In this document: piece after piece, positions 17,881 through 26,694 of the stretch
Position numbering within the stretch: position 1 is the first letter of the stretch
How the letters are laid out: each line of letters opens with the position of its first letter
DNA from: Paraburkholderia sp. Tr-20389
GTDB lineage: Bacteria > Pseudomonadota > Gammaproteobacteria > Burkholderiales > Burkholderiaceae
NCBI RefSeq assembly: GCF_017104565.1
Contig: NZ_JAAGPD010000007.1
Location: forward strand, 186,001-250,000
DNA length: 64,000 nt
Direction: 5' to 3'
The notes under the pieces: model-generated
The model's input: only the letters and a program-made list of their open reading frames with translations
What the model was told of the DNA's origin: nothing
The model's database searches: none
Made by a program: the position numbers and the translations under genes

Positions 17881-18499
17881 TCGCGATTGTCCTTGTGTAG
17901 ATGCGAGGTTTCAGCGGCGGCCCGATCCATGACACGTTGCGGCGGATCGAGGCTCCACGTCAGTGGCTACATACCCGTCGGCGGATTGAAGCGAGCGCCG
18001 TGACATCCATTGTAGAAACATTGTTCACCTCCGCGAGCGAGCGATAGGAAAGATAATCGCTGACGCATGAAGCGCCGCCGAGGGCCGCTGGACAGGCAAT
18101 CCACTGCATGCGCGACGGACGGCGCGGAACGGTTCCGATCGTACTGGCGCCAAAAATGCCGGTCATATGCGCAGCCTGAACTCCGGTATCGCGCCGGCGC
18201 GAGTTGTCAGCACAATTTTGTCGCCTGAAGGTTACGTCCATGCGCGGTGTGGCTGCGCATCCCGAAGACGGCGGAACACGCTGGGTAACCGGGCCAACTG
18301 CGTTCGAACAGACGCGGCGGCACGGTGGCGTGCCGGCGACATCGCGTTCGAACGACTTTTGCACTTGCCCGGAAAGCCGCGCGCTGCGGCGACGGCACAA
18401 CGATGCAGCTGTTGGTGACCACGTGCAGCGGAGTGGTTCAGGGGCAGCATCGTGCATCGGCCTCATTGGCGGCGACAGAGGGCAGCACTGGAGAAACGA
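17881..18499. other. Long divergent leader region between uraH and the amidohydrolase gene
   Basis: I see no convincing gene in 619 bases. The part nearer the amidohydrolase holds ordered structure. GGTTAC (18230-18235) pairs with GTAACC (18285-18290) around two internal hairpins (18240-18260 and 18262-18271). Further on, two copies of the palindrome GTTCGAAC (18302-18309 and 18346-18353) flank a CGGCAC/GTGCCG hairpin (18318-18335). This could be a structured 5' leader and operators for the amidohydrolase gene. Confidence 0.4.
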
Positions 18500-19909
18500 A
18501 TGACGATGCAAACCAATGCAACCGGCGTGACCCAAACGGGCGGCCCGCGCGGCCGGACGATGCTGGTCCGGCATGCGGACGCGCTGGTCACGATGGACGG
18601 CGAACGGCGCGAATTGCGCGACGGCGGCCTGTATATCGAAGACAACCGGATCGTCGCCGTCGGTCCGACGGATGCCTTGCCGGACACTGCCGACGAGATC
18701 CTCGACATGACGGGACACCTCGTCATCCCCGGCCTCGTCAATACGCACCATCACATGTACCAGAGCCTGACGCGCGCGATTCCGGCCGCGCAGGATGCGG
18801 AGCTGTTCGGCTGGCTGACGAACCTGTACAAGGTGTGGGCGAACCTCACGCCGGAAATGATCGAGGTGTCGACGCTGACGGCGATGGCCGAGCTGCTGTT
18901 GTCCGGTTGTACGACGTCGAGCGATCACCTTTATATCTATCCGAACGGCAGCCGGCTCGATGACAGCATCTTGGCCGCACGCCGTATCGGCATGCGCTTT
19001 CATGCAAGCCGCGGGAGCATGAGCGTCGGGCAGAAGGACGGTGGTCTGCCGCCTGATTCCGTGGTCGAACAGGAAGCGAACATCCTGAAGGACACGCAGC
19101 GACTGATCGAGACGTATCACGACGATGGTCGCTACGCGATGCTGCGCATCGTCGTTGCGCCGTGCTCGCCGTTTTCGGTGAGCCGCGATCTGATGCGCGA
19201 GTCAGCGGTACTGGCGCGCAAATACGGCGTGTCGCTGCACACACACCTCGCCGAGAACGTGAACGATATTGCATACAGCCGCGAGAAGTTCGGTATGACG
19301 CCGGCAGAGTATGCAGAGGATCTCGGCTGGATCGGCCCCGACGTTTGGCATGCGCACTGCGTTCAACTCGATGACGCCGGCATCCGGCTGTTCGCGAGCA
19401 CGGGGACGGGTGTCGCGCATTGCCCGTGTTCGAACATGCGCCTCGCGTCGGGCATCGCGCCCGTGAAGAAGATGCGGCTGGCGGGCGTGCCCGTAGGATT
19501 GGGTGTCGACGGATCGGCGTCGAATGACGGCGCGCAGATGGTCGCCGAGGTACGTCAGGCGCTGCTGCTGCAGCGCGTCGGCTTCGGTCCGGATGCGATG
19601 ACCGCGCGCGAGGCGCTCGAGATCGCGACGCTCGGCGGTGCAAAAGTGCTGAATCGCGACGATATCGGCGCGCTGGCACCCGGTATGGCGGCGGACTTCG
19701 TGTCGTTCGATCTGCGCCAGCCGCTCTTCGCGGGCGCGTTGCACGATCCCGTCGCGGCACTGGTGTTCTGCGCGCCGTCACAGGTATCGACCAGCGTGAT
19801 CGGTGGAAAGGTAGCGGTGAAGGACGGCGTGCTGACCACCGTCGATCTCGGCCCGGTGATCGAGCGACACAACCGTCTCGCAAAGACGTTGTATGAAAGT
19901 GCAGCTTGA
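18500..19909 (+). CDS. Amidohydrolase, probable 8-oxoguanine deaminase (TrzA/AtzB-like)
   Basis: A 469-residue metal-dependent amidohydrolase. Metal ligands can be traced: the HxH region VNTHHHMYQ near residue 75, His in LHTHLAEN, His in VWHAHCVQLDD, and Asp in GLGVDGSASNDGAQ. The GVDGSASNDG motif and overall layout match the 8-oxoguanine deaminase group better than guanine deaminase GuaD, which has a different active-site signature. It would turn 8-oxoguanine (or a related oxopurine or triazine) into urate plus ammonia, feeding PuuD next door. The ATG at 18500 is supported by GGAG six bases upstream. Confidence 0.8.
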   Translation: MTMQTNATGVTQTGGPRGRTMLVRHADALVTMDGERRELRDGGLYIEDNRIVAVGPTDALPDTADEILDMTGHLVIPGLVNTHHHMYQSLTRAIPAAQDAELFGWLTNLYKVWANLTPEMIEVSTLTAMAELLLSGCTTSSDHLYIYPNGSRLDDSILAARRIGMRFHASRGSMSVGQKDGGLPPDSVVEQEANILKDTQRLIETYHDDGRYAMLRIVVAPCSPFSVSRDLMRESAVLARKYGVSLHTHLAENVNDIAYSREKFGMTPAEYAEDLGWIGPDVWHAHCVQLDDAGIRLFASTGTGVAHCPCSNMRLASGIAPVKKMRLAGVPVGLGVDGSASNDGAQMVAEVRQALLLQRVGFGPDAMTAREALEIATLGGAKVLNRDDIGALAPGMAADFVSFDLRQPLFAGALHDPVAALVFCAPSQVSTSVIGGKVAVKDGVLTTVDLGPVIERHNRLAKTLYESAA

Positions 19910-19971
19910 GTGATGCACTAAAACGCAAAGCGGCGGTTCGAGGCCGCCGCCTGCAGGATAGTGCCCGTGCG

Positions 19972-20901
19972 TTATTTGTCGATTAACGTCTTGGTCGCTT
20001 CGGCGACGAGACTGCGCAGCCAGCGCACTTCATCGGAATAATGGACGCGCTCGTGCCATAGCTGGTAGTACTGCATCGGCGGGAAGTCCAGCGGCGCGGG
20101 CACGACGGTCAGCGGCAGGAACTTCGCGTAGTAGTCGGCGAACAGGCGCGTCGTCGTGAAGATGAGATCGGACTTGATCAGCACGTACGGCGCGAGATTG
20201 AAGTAGGGCAGCGTGACGACGACGTGGCGCTTCAGGCGCTCGCGCGCGAGATGCACGTCGATCGCACCGCGCTGGCCGACGGAATAGGGCGTCGGTGCGA
20301 GGTGCGGCGCGTTCAGGTACTGGTCGAGCGTCAGCCCGCCGCGCTTGGCGAACGGATGTGTGTTGCTCATCAGGCACACGATCTGATCGACGAACAGATT
20401 GGACAGGTGCAACTGCTCTGGCGGTTCCGGCCAGTTGCCGACGACGATATCGAGCTTGCCGTCTTCGAGCGCCAGTTCGTAGTCGAACGCGGGGCCGAGC
20501 GAGTGGAACTCGAGTGTCGCGTTCGGCGCGGCCTGACGAAAGCGCTCGACGACAGTCGGCACGAACAGTACGTTCAGGTAGTCCGGGCAGCCGATCCGGT
20601 AGCAGCGAATTGACGTCGCCGGATCGAAGTTGTGCTGCTGAAATTTAATGCGTTCGATTTCGCGCAGTGCATTCTGCACGGGTTCGAGCAGACGCAGTCC
20701 GTATTCGGTCGGCACCATGCCGGACTTGCCGCGTACCAGAAGCGGGTCGCCGGTGATATCGCGCAGCCGGCGCAGTGCAGCGCTGATCGCGGGTTGGGAC
20801 TGGTTCAGTTTGACCGCGGCGCGCGTGACGCTGCGCTCCATCAAAAGGGTGTGCAAGACGCGCAATAGGTAAGTGTCGATCGCCTCGCGTTGCTGACTCA
20901 T
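19972..20901 (-). CDS. LysR-family transcriptional regulator
   Basis: A 309-residue LysR protein. The N-terminal winged helix (RVLHTLLMERSVTRAAVKLNQSQPAISAALRRLRDITGDPLLVR, in segments) is followed by a periplasmic-binding-like effector domain. It is convergent with the amidohydrolase gene and divergent from the BMP-type ABC transporter, with 301 bp between the starts. It is therefore the best candidate regulator of the purine uptake system. The effector is unknown; an oxopurine would fit. Confidence 0.88.
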   Translation of the reverse strand: MSQQREAIDTYLLRVLHTLLMERSVTRAAVKLNQSQPAISAALRRLRDITGDPLLVRGKSGMVPTEYGLRLLEPVQNALREIERIKFQQHNFDPATSIRCYRIGCPDYLNVLFVPTVVERFRQAAPNATLEFHSLGPAFDYELALEDGKLDIVVGNWPEPPEQLHLSNLFVDQIVCLMSNTHPFAKRGGLTLDQYLNAPHLAPTPYSVGQRGAIDVHLARERLKRHVVVTLPYFNLAPYVLIKSDLIFTTTRLFADYYAKFLPLTVVPAPLDFPPMQYYQLWHERVHYSDEVRWLRSLVAEATKTLIDK

Positions 20902-21202
20902 GACTTCTCCGAAATATATGTTCTGGCTGATCGATCTGGCTTGGGGGTATATGCGTTTTAATATAGAGATAAAAAACCGTCAAGGGAGGGATACCCGCAA
21001 ACCACGCAGCGGCGCGGCTTTGCGGGAATTTTGGCGGCTCGACTGAGCGGGGTGATTTCGGTATTGTCGATCGGCTGCGGTAGCACGACACGCGTGTGCC
21101 CATCCGGATCCGAGCGACGTTTACCCGGAAATCAACGGATATTGACGCGGAAAGCACGCCGGACGCAGCGTGCCGCGGACTACACGCGCAACACGGAACA
21201 AC
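20902..21202. promoter_or_regulatory. Divergent promoter region of the LysR gene and the BMP-type ABC operon
   Basis: A gene-free 301-bp stretch. The part nearer LysR is AT-rich (ATATATGTTC, GGGTATATGCG, TTTTAATATAGAGATAAAAAA), unlike the surrounding DNA. That is where promoters and LysR sites for both directions would be expected. I could not fix a single LysR box with confidence. Confidence 0.45.
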
Positions 21203-22816
21203 ATGATCGACACATCGACAGGCAGCCTGATGGGCCGCACCCCACACGCAAACGGCGCGCACCGTAGCGACGGCGCGACACCGCGCCTCGCACTCACGGG
21301 CATCAGCAAGCAATATCCTGCAGTTCGTGCGAATGACGACGTCACACTAATCGTCGCGCCCGGCGAAATTCATGCAGTGCTCGGCGAAAACGGCGCGGGC
21401 AAGAGCACGTTGATGAAGATCACCTACGGCGCGGTGCGGCCGGATGCAGGCGAAATCCGTTGGGAAGGCCAGCCCGTCGATATCGCGAATCCAGCGGCAG
21501 CGCGCAAGCTCGGCATCGGCATGGTGTTCCAGCACTTCTCGCTGTTCGAGACGTTGACGGTCGGCGAGAACATCGCGCTGGCGCTAGACGAGCCCTTCGA
21601 TCTGAAAGCGCTGGGCAAGCGCATTCGCGACGTGTCGGCCGAATATGGGCTCGACATCGATCCGCAGCGCCATGTGCACAGCCTGACGGTGGGCGAGCGC
21701 CAGCGCGTCGAGATCGTGCGCTGTCTGTTGCAGAATCCGCGTCTGCTCATCATGGACGAGCCGACGTCGGTGCTCACGCCGCAAGCCGTGCGCAAGCTGT
21801 TCGCGACGCTGCGCCGCCTCGCGTCGGAAGGGTGCAGCATCCTTTATATCAGCCACAAGCTCGACGAAATCCAGGAGCTGTGCGACACGGCCACCGTGAT
21901 GCGTGGGGGCAAGGTGACGGGCCGCGTGACGCCGCGTGACGAGACGCATGCGTCGCTCGCGCAACTGATGGTCGGTCATTCGCTGCCGGATTACGAGCGG
22001 CGCACGCACTCGCCGGGCGACGTGCTGCTCGACGTGAAGAATCTTTCATCTGCAAGCGACGATCCGTTCGGCACTTCGCTTCACGACGTCTCATTCAGCG
22101 TGCATGCAGGTGAAATATTCGGCATCGCGGGCGTGTCGGGCAACGGCCAGGCGGAACTCCTGGCCGCGCTGTCGGGCGAACACAAGGGCCATCACGCCGA
22201 TGCCGTCACGATCTGTGGCAAGCCCGCTGGCAAGCTCAATGCAGCCGCGCGCCGCAGGCTGGGTTTTGCGTTCGTGCCCGAAGAACGGCTCGGGCGCGGC
22301 GCGGTGCCGGCGATGTCACTTGCCGAAAACGCGCTGCTGACAGCACACCGCCAGCGGATGGTGCGTTCGGGCTGGATCAATGCAACCGCGATGCGCGCGT
22401 TCGCGAAGCGTTGTATCGAGTCGTTCGACGTGCGCTGCGGCGGCGAAGGCGCGCTTGCGCAAAGCTTGTCGGGCGGCAATCTGCAGAAGTTCATCGTCGG
22501 ACGCGAAATCCTCCAGGCGCCGAAGGTGCTGGTCGTCGCCCAGCCGACCTGGGGCGTCGACGTCGGCGCGGCCGCGTTCATCCGGCAGCAGTTGCTCGAT
22601 CTGTCGGCGCGTGGCGTCGCGATCCTTGTGATCTCCGAGGAACTCGAAGAACTGTTCGACATCTGCGACCGCATCGCCGTGATCGCGCGCGGACGTATGT
22701 CGCCCGTGCGCAAGACAGGGGACACGAACGCCGAGGAGATCGGCCGCTGGATGGCGGGACTCTTCGGCGAGCGCGAGGGCGCGCCGCCGTCGTCGGAGCA
22801 GCCGGCGCACGCGTGA
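21203..22816 (+). CDS. BMP-type nucleoside/purine ABC transporter, double ATPase
   Basis: A 537-residue protein with two ABC domains, of the YufO/NupA family. In the first domain the Walker A (GENGAGKST, about residue 60), a signature-like LTVGERQRVEI and Walker B LLIMDEPTS are intact. The second domain (from about residue 275) has a degenerate Walker A (AGVSGNGQAELL), a good signature (LSGGNLQK) and Walker B-like VLVVAQPTWGVDVG, with AQ where DE is usual. This is normal for the family. It powers import together with the two permeases and the BMP lipoprotein-like binding protein downstream. ATG 21203 is preferred over the earlier frame start. Confidence 0.88.
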   Translation: MIDTSTGSLMGRTPHANGAHRSDGATPRLALTGISKQYPAVRANDDVTLIVAPGEIHAVLGENGAGKSTLMKITYGAVRPDAGEIRWEGQPVDIANPAAARKLGIGMVFQHFSLFETLTVGENIALALDEPFDLKALGKRIRDVSAEYGLDIDPQRHVHSLTVGERQRVEIVRCLLQNPRLLIMDEPTSVLTPQAVRKLFATLRRLASEGCSILYISHKLDEIQELCDTATVMRGGKVTGRVTPRDETHASLAQLMVGHSLPDYERRTHSPGDVLLDVKNLSSASDDPFGTSLHDVSFSVHAGEIFGIAGVSGNGQAELLAALSGEHKGHHADAVTICGKPAGKLNAAARRRLGFAFVPEERLGRGAVPAMSLAENALLTAHRQRMVRSGWINATAMRAFAKRCIESFDVRCGGEGALAQSLSGGNLQKFIVGREILQAPKVLVVAQPTWGVDVGAAAFIRQQLLDLSARGVAILVISEELEELFDICDRIAVIARGRMSPVRKTGDTNAEEIGRWMAGLFGEREGAPPSSEQPAHA

Positions 22817-22875
22817 ACTGAAGTGCATTGAAAGTAACTGCAGAGACCACATCGACATACGCGACAAAACGCACA

Positions 22876-23976
22876 ATGATTCTTCCGTATCGACTCGAAG
22901 CCCGCACGACGCCATCGCGAACGATGCAGCTCGCCGTGCCGCTGATCGCCGCGCTCCTCACGCTGGCCATCGGTTTTCTGATTTTCAGCCTCGTCGGGCG
23001 CGATCCCGCGCAGGCGATGTACGCGTTCTTCATCGAGCCGCTAGCTAGCGTCAACGGCTGGACGGAGCTGCTGCTCAAGGCATCGCCGCTGTGCCTGATC
23101 GGACTCGGCCTTGCCATCGGCTATCGCGCGAACGTCTGGAACATCGGCGCCGAAGGCCAGATGCTGCTGGGCGGCATCGCGGCGAGCGGCGTTGCGATCT
23201 ACTTCGATCAGGCGACGGGCTGGTGGATCCTGCCGACCATGATGATCGCGGGTGTGCTCGGCGGCATGGCGTGGGCCGCGATTCCCGCGCTGCTCAAGAG
23301 CCGTTTCAACACCAACGAGATTCTCACGAGCCTGATGCTCACGTACGTCGCCACGCAGCTGCTGATCTATCTGGTGAGCGGCCCGTGGCGCGACCCGCAG
23401 GGCATGAACTTCCCGCTCTCCGAGATGTTCTCGGGCGACGCACTGTACCCGACGCTCTACGGCGACTGGCACTGGAAATTCCTGAAGGGCACGCGTCTGA
23501 ACGCATCGATCTTCGTAACCGTCATCGCGATCCCGCTCGTGTGGCTCTTCATGCGCAAGAGCTTTGCGGGCTTCCGGATGAACGTGGGCGGGCTCGCGCC
23601 GCTGGCCGCGCGCTATGCAGGCTTCTCGGACAAGAAGACGATCTGGACGTCTCTGCTGATCAGCGGCGGTCTGGCGGGTCTCGCCGGCATGGGGGAGATC
23701 GCCGGTCCGATCGGGCAGTTGCAGGCGACATGGTCGCCGGGCTACGGCTTCACCGCGATCATCGTCGTGTTCGTCGGACGGTTGCATCCCGTCGGCATCG
23801 TGCTCGCGAGTCTGCTGATGGCGCTGCTTTACCTCGGCGGTGAAGCTGTGCAGACGTCGATGCAGTTGCCGCAGGCGTTGTCGGGCGTGTTCCAGGGACT
23901 GCTGCTGTTCTGTCTGCTGGGCGCAGATATGTTCGTCAACTATCGCGTGCGCCGTCGCGGCATCGCGGCTTTGTAA
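22876..23976 (+). CDS. BMP-type ABC transporter permease (YufP/NupP type)
   Basis: A 366-residue inner-membrane permease of the BPD_transp_2 family. Typical segments: LLLKASPLCLIGLGLAIGYRANVWNIGAEGQMLLGGI near residues 50-90 and FTAIIVVFVGRLHPVGIVLASLLMALLYLGGE near the C-terminus. It pairs with the following permease to form the channel for a nucleoside or purine base. The ATG at 22876 is chosen; the upstream frame begins at a TTG without a ribosome site. It lies 59 bp after the ATPase gene. Confidence 0.88.
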   Translation: MILPYRLEARTTPSRTMQLAVPLIAALLTLAIGFLIFSLVGRDPAQAMYAFFIEPLASVNGWTELLLKASPLCLIGLGLAIGYRANVWNIGAEGQMLLGGIAASGVAIYFDQATGWWILPTMMIAGVLGGMAWAAIPALLKSRFNTNEILTSLMLTYVATQLLIYLVSGPWRDPQGMNFPLSEMFSGDALYPTLYGDWHWKFLKGTRLNASIFVTVIAIPLVWLFMRKSFAGFRMNVGGLAPLAARYAGFSDKKTIWTSLLISGGLAGLAGMGEIAGPIGQLQATWSPGYGFTAIIVVFVGRLHPVGIVLASLLMALLYLGGEAVQTSMQLPQALSGVFQGLLLFCLLGADMFVNYRVRRRGIAAL

Positions 23977-24007
23977 CACGCACGAACCCGGATCCAATCA
24001 GGTCAAT

Positions 24008-24937
24008 ATGGATATTCAACAAGCCAGCGCGCTAACGTCGAGCGCGGTCGTCGCCGCGATTCCGCTGATGTTCGCGGGCGTCGGCGAACTCGTCACCGAG
24101 AAGTCGGGCGTGCTCAACCTCGGCGTCGAAGGGATGATGCTGATGGGAGCCGTCTCGGGCTACGCGGTGACGGCCATCACGGGTAATCCGTGGCTCGGCG
24201 TACTCGCGGCGATCGGCGCGGGCATCGCGATGTCGCTGCTGTTCGCGTTTCTCGTGCTGTCGATGCTCGCCAACCAGGTGGCCACGGGACTCTCGCTGAC
24301 GATCTTCGGCATCGGCCTGTCCGCCTATGTCGGCAAGCCGTACACGTCGGCGGCCGTGCGCGAGACGATCGGCGCGTGGGTCATTCCGGGTCTGTCGAAG
24401 ATTCCCGTGCTCGGCCCGGCGCTCTTCAGCCTTACGCCGCTCGACTATCTCGCGTTCATCATGTTCGGTGTCGTCGGCTGGTTCCTGTATCGCACGCGGG
24501 CCGGGCTCGTGCTGCGCTCGGTCGGCGAATCGCCGCAGGTCGCGCACTCGGTCGGTTTTCCAGTGATCGGCGTGCGTTATGGCGCGACGCTCTTCGGTGG
24601 TGCGATGGCGGGCCTCGCAGGCGGCTACTACTCGATCGTCAATCTGCACTTGTGGCAGGAGCAATTGACTTCAGGTCGTGGCTGGATTGCACTGGCGCTC
24701 GTCGTGTTTGCGACGTGGCGCCCGGGCCGCCTGCTCATCGGTGCACTATTGTTCGGTGCAGTGACGGGCCTGCAGTTTTATGCACAGGCGATCGGCGTTC
24801 CCGTGCCGACGCAGTTCCTCGCGATGCTTCCGTATGTCGCGACCGTCGTCGTGCTCGTGCTGATCTCGCGCAATCCGAACACGATTCGCCTGAATGCGCC
24901 CGCGTCGCTCGGCAAGCCGTTCTTTGGGGCGGGCTGA
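24008..24937 (+). CDS. BMP-type ABC transporter permease (YufQ/NupQ type)
   Basis: A 309-residue second permease of the BPD_transp_2 family. The N-terminal IPLMFAGVGELVTEKSGVLNLGVEGMMLMGAVSGY is diagnostic, and EQLTSGRGWIALALVVFATWRPGRLLIGALLFG lies near the C-terminus. The translated frame can be extended upstream to 23840, but that part overlaps the previous permease out of frame. The ATG at 24008 gives the standard N-terminus. It lies 31 bp after its partner. Confidence 0.88.
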   Translation: MDIQQASALTSSAVVAAIPLMFAGVGELVTEKSGVLNLGVEGMMLMGAVSGYAVTAITGNPWLGVLAAIGAGIAMSLLFAFLVLSMLANQVATGLSLTIFGIGLSAYVGKPYTSAAVRETIGAWVIPGLSKIPVLGPALFSLTPLDYLAFIMFGVVGWFLYRTRAGLVLRSVGESPQVAHSVGFPVIGVRYGATLFGGAMAGLAGGYYSIVNLHLWQEQLTSGRGWIALALVVFATWRPGRLLIGALLFGAVTGLQFYAQAIGVPVPTQFLAMLPYVATVVVLVLISRNPNTIRLNAPASLGKPFFGAG

Positions 24938-25003
24938 GCGCGTGTCGAATACTGCATAACAGTTCATCAATCAAAACATCCAATCCAACGACAGGAGAAG
25001 AAC

Positions 25004-26098
25004 ATGAAAAAAAGAACCATGCTGAGCGCGCTGGCGCTTGCTGCGGCGTCGCTCGCCACGGGCGGCGCGCTGATGTCGACGGCGCAGGCCGCCGATGCGC
25101 CCGGCGTCGCGTTCGTCTATCTCGGTAATGCGGGCGATGCAGGCTGGACCTACGCGCACGACCAGGGCTCGAAGGAAGCGGAAGCGAAGTTCGGCAACAA
25201 GATCAAGATCACGCGCGTCGAGAACGTGCCCGAATCTGCCGACTCGGAGCGCGTGTTCCGCGATCTGGCGAACAAAGGCAACAAGATCATCTTCGGTTCG
25301 AGCTTCGGGTTCCAGGATTTCGAACTGAAGGTCGCGAAGGATTTCCCGGACACGGTCTTCCTGCACGCGACGGGTTACAAGAAGGCGGCAAACTTCGGCA
25401 CGTACGACGTGCGCATGTATCAGGGGGCCTATCTCGCGGGCGTCGCAGCCGGCTATGTGACGAAGACGAATACGCTCGGCTTCGTTGCGTCGGTGCCGAT
25501 TCCTGAAGTGGTGCGCAACATCAATGCATACACGCTCGGTGCGCGCTCGGTGAATCCGAAGGTGCACACCAAGGTCATCTGGATCAACAGCTGGTTCGAT
25601 CCGGGCAAGGAGAAGCAGGCGGCCGAAACGCTGATCGGCCAGGGTGCCGACGTGCTGTTGCAGAACACCGATTCGAGCGCGACCCTTGCTACGGCTTCCG
25701 AAAAGCACGTGCATGCATTCGGCTGGGATTCGGACATGAAGAAGTTCGGTCCTGATGCGCACCTCGGTTCGGTCGTCGCGCACTGGGGTGTGTATTACAC
25801 GGCGGCCATCCAGCAGGTGCTGGACGGCAAGTGGAAGAACGACCCGGTGTGGTGGGGCATTCCGCAAAAGGCCGTCAATCTCGAAGACCTGAACACGACC
25901 GCGATTCCGGCCAATGCGATGAAGGATGTCGATGCCAAACGCACGGAACTGGCCAGCGGCAAGTGGGATGTGTTCACGGGTCCGATCAAGGATCAGACGG
26001 GCGCCGTGAAGGTGCCTGCAGGCAAGACGCTGGCTGATCCGGAACTGCAGCGCCTGAACTGGTATGTCGAGGGCGTGGACGGTTCGCTGCCGAAGTGA
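25004..26098 (+). CDS. BMP-family ABC transporter substrate-binding protein
   Basis: A 364-residue exported binding protein of the BMP/Med/PnrA family, which bind nucleosides or purine bases. A Sec signal peptide ends near residue 29 (STAQAADAP). Mature segments VAFVYLGNAGDAGWTYAHDQGSKEAE, FGSSFGFQDFELKVAKDFPDT and NAYTLGARSVNPKV are typical. There is no lipobox, so it should be soluble in the periplasm. It is last in the ABC operon, with a GGAGAAG site upstream. In this context a purine base, xanthine or urate is the likely ligand; that is inferred. Confidence 0.88.
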   Translation: MKKRTMLSALALAAASLATGGALMSTAQAADAPGVAFVYLGNAGDAGWTYAHDQGSKEAEAKFGNKIKITRVENVPESADSERVFRDLANKGNKIIFGSSFGFQDFELKVAKDFPDTVFLHATGYKKAANFGTYDVRMYQGAYLAGVAAGYVTKTNTLGFVASVPIPEVVRNINAYTLGARSVNPKVHTKVIWINSWFDPGKEKQAAETLIGQGADVLLQNTDSSATLATASEKHVHAFGWDSDMKKFGPDAHLGSVVAHWGVYYTAAIQQVLDGKWKNDPVWWGIPQKAVNLEDLNTTAIPANAMKDVDAKRTELASGKWDVFTGPIKDQTGAVKVPAGKTLADPELQRLNWYVEGVDGSLPK

Positions 26099-26187
26099 CG
26101 TGCTGAACTAAACTGCTCGCCGCACGAAGGTTCGTTCGGCGCGACAGTTGCATCGCAACGCATGCGCCTGCGAACCGCGCGCGCGTG

Positions 26188-26227
26188 AAAAGCTGCATCC
26201 GGTGTCACGACGGATGCAGCTTTTTTC
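26188..26227 (+). terminator. Rho-independent terminator after the BMP transporter operon
   Basis: A perfect 14-bp stem (AAAAGCTGCATCCG and its complement, arms at 26188-26201 and 26211-26224) with a 9-base loop is followed by TT. The A-run on the 5' side means it may also serve the convergent dodecin gene. Confidence 0.9.
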
Positions 26228-26303
26228 ATGGGCCCACGAACTTGCAGCGAACGACGCGCGCTGTCCGCTTCGTGTCGCTTGCCACACGCGGTCCGGCGCT
26301 GCC

Positions 26304-26513
26304 TCAATCCTCGATGCGCAAGCCCACCTTCAGGGTGACCTGCCAGTGCGAGACCTTGTTGTCTTCGATATGGCCGCGCGTCTCCACGACTTCGAACCAG
26401 TGCATATTGCGCACCGTCTTCCCCGCTTTTTCGATCGCGCAGCGAATCGCGTCATCGCTGGATTTCGTGGACGAACCCGTCAGCTCGATGTGCTTGTACA
26501 CGTGGTCGCTCAT
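26304..26513 (-). CDS. Dodecin (flavin-binding protein)
   Basis: A 69-residue dodecin, a small protein that forms dodecamers storing flavins. The sequence [20 protein letters not shown], followed by [15 protein letters not shown] with the flavin-stacking Trp, and then [16 protein letters not shown], is typical. The true start is the ATG at 26513, with AGGAGG upstream; the longer open frame to 26657 is unsupported. It is convergent with the BMP operon and they share the terminator between them. Confidence 0.92.
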   Translation of the reverse strand: MSDHVYKHIELTGSSTKSSDDAIRCAIEKAGKTVRNMHWFEVVETRGHIEDNKVSHWQVTLKVGLRIED

Positions 26514-26659
26514 GATGCACCTCCTGGTGGTCGAAAAAGTATAGGCAATGTGCTTCGAGTGAACGAACCAGAATGCACGTCGCGTGCCCGACGTGCTGCA
26601 ACGCGATGCGGCCGGTATCATGAACGGTTCGAGACCGACGACGTGCGGTGGATGCAATC

Positions 26660-26678
26660 CGATGCATGCAGTGCATCG
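26660..26678 (+). repeat. Small hairpin before the hydroxyisobutyrate dehydrogenase-like gene
   Basis: CGATGCA-TGCAG-TGCATCG is a 7-bp perfect inverted repeat ending five bases before the AAGGAG ribosome site (26683-26688). It could influence translation or be an operator. Confidence 0.4.
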
Positions 26679-26694
26679 AATGAAGGAGAAGAAA

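Noticed and set aside
21203-22816. Inactivating mutation in the second ATPase domain of the BMP transporter
   Set aside because: The degenerate Walker A and AQ in place of DE are normal for the second half of this transporter family.
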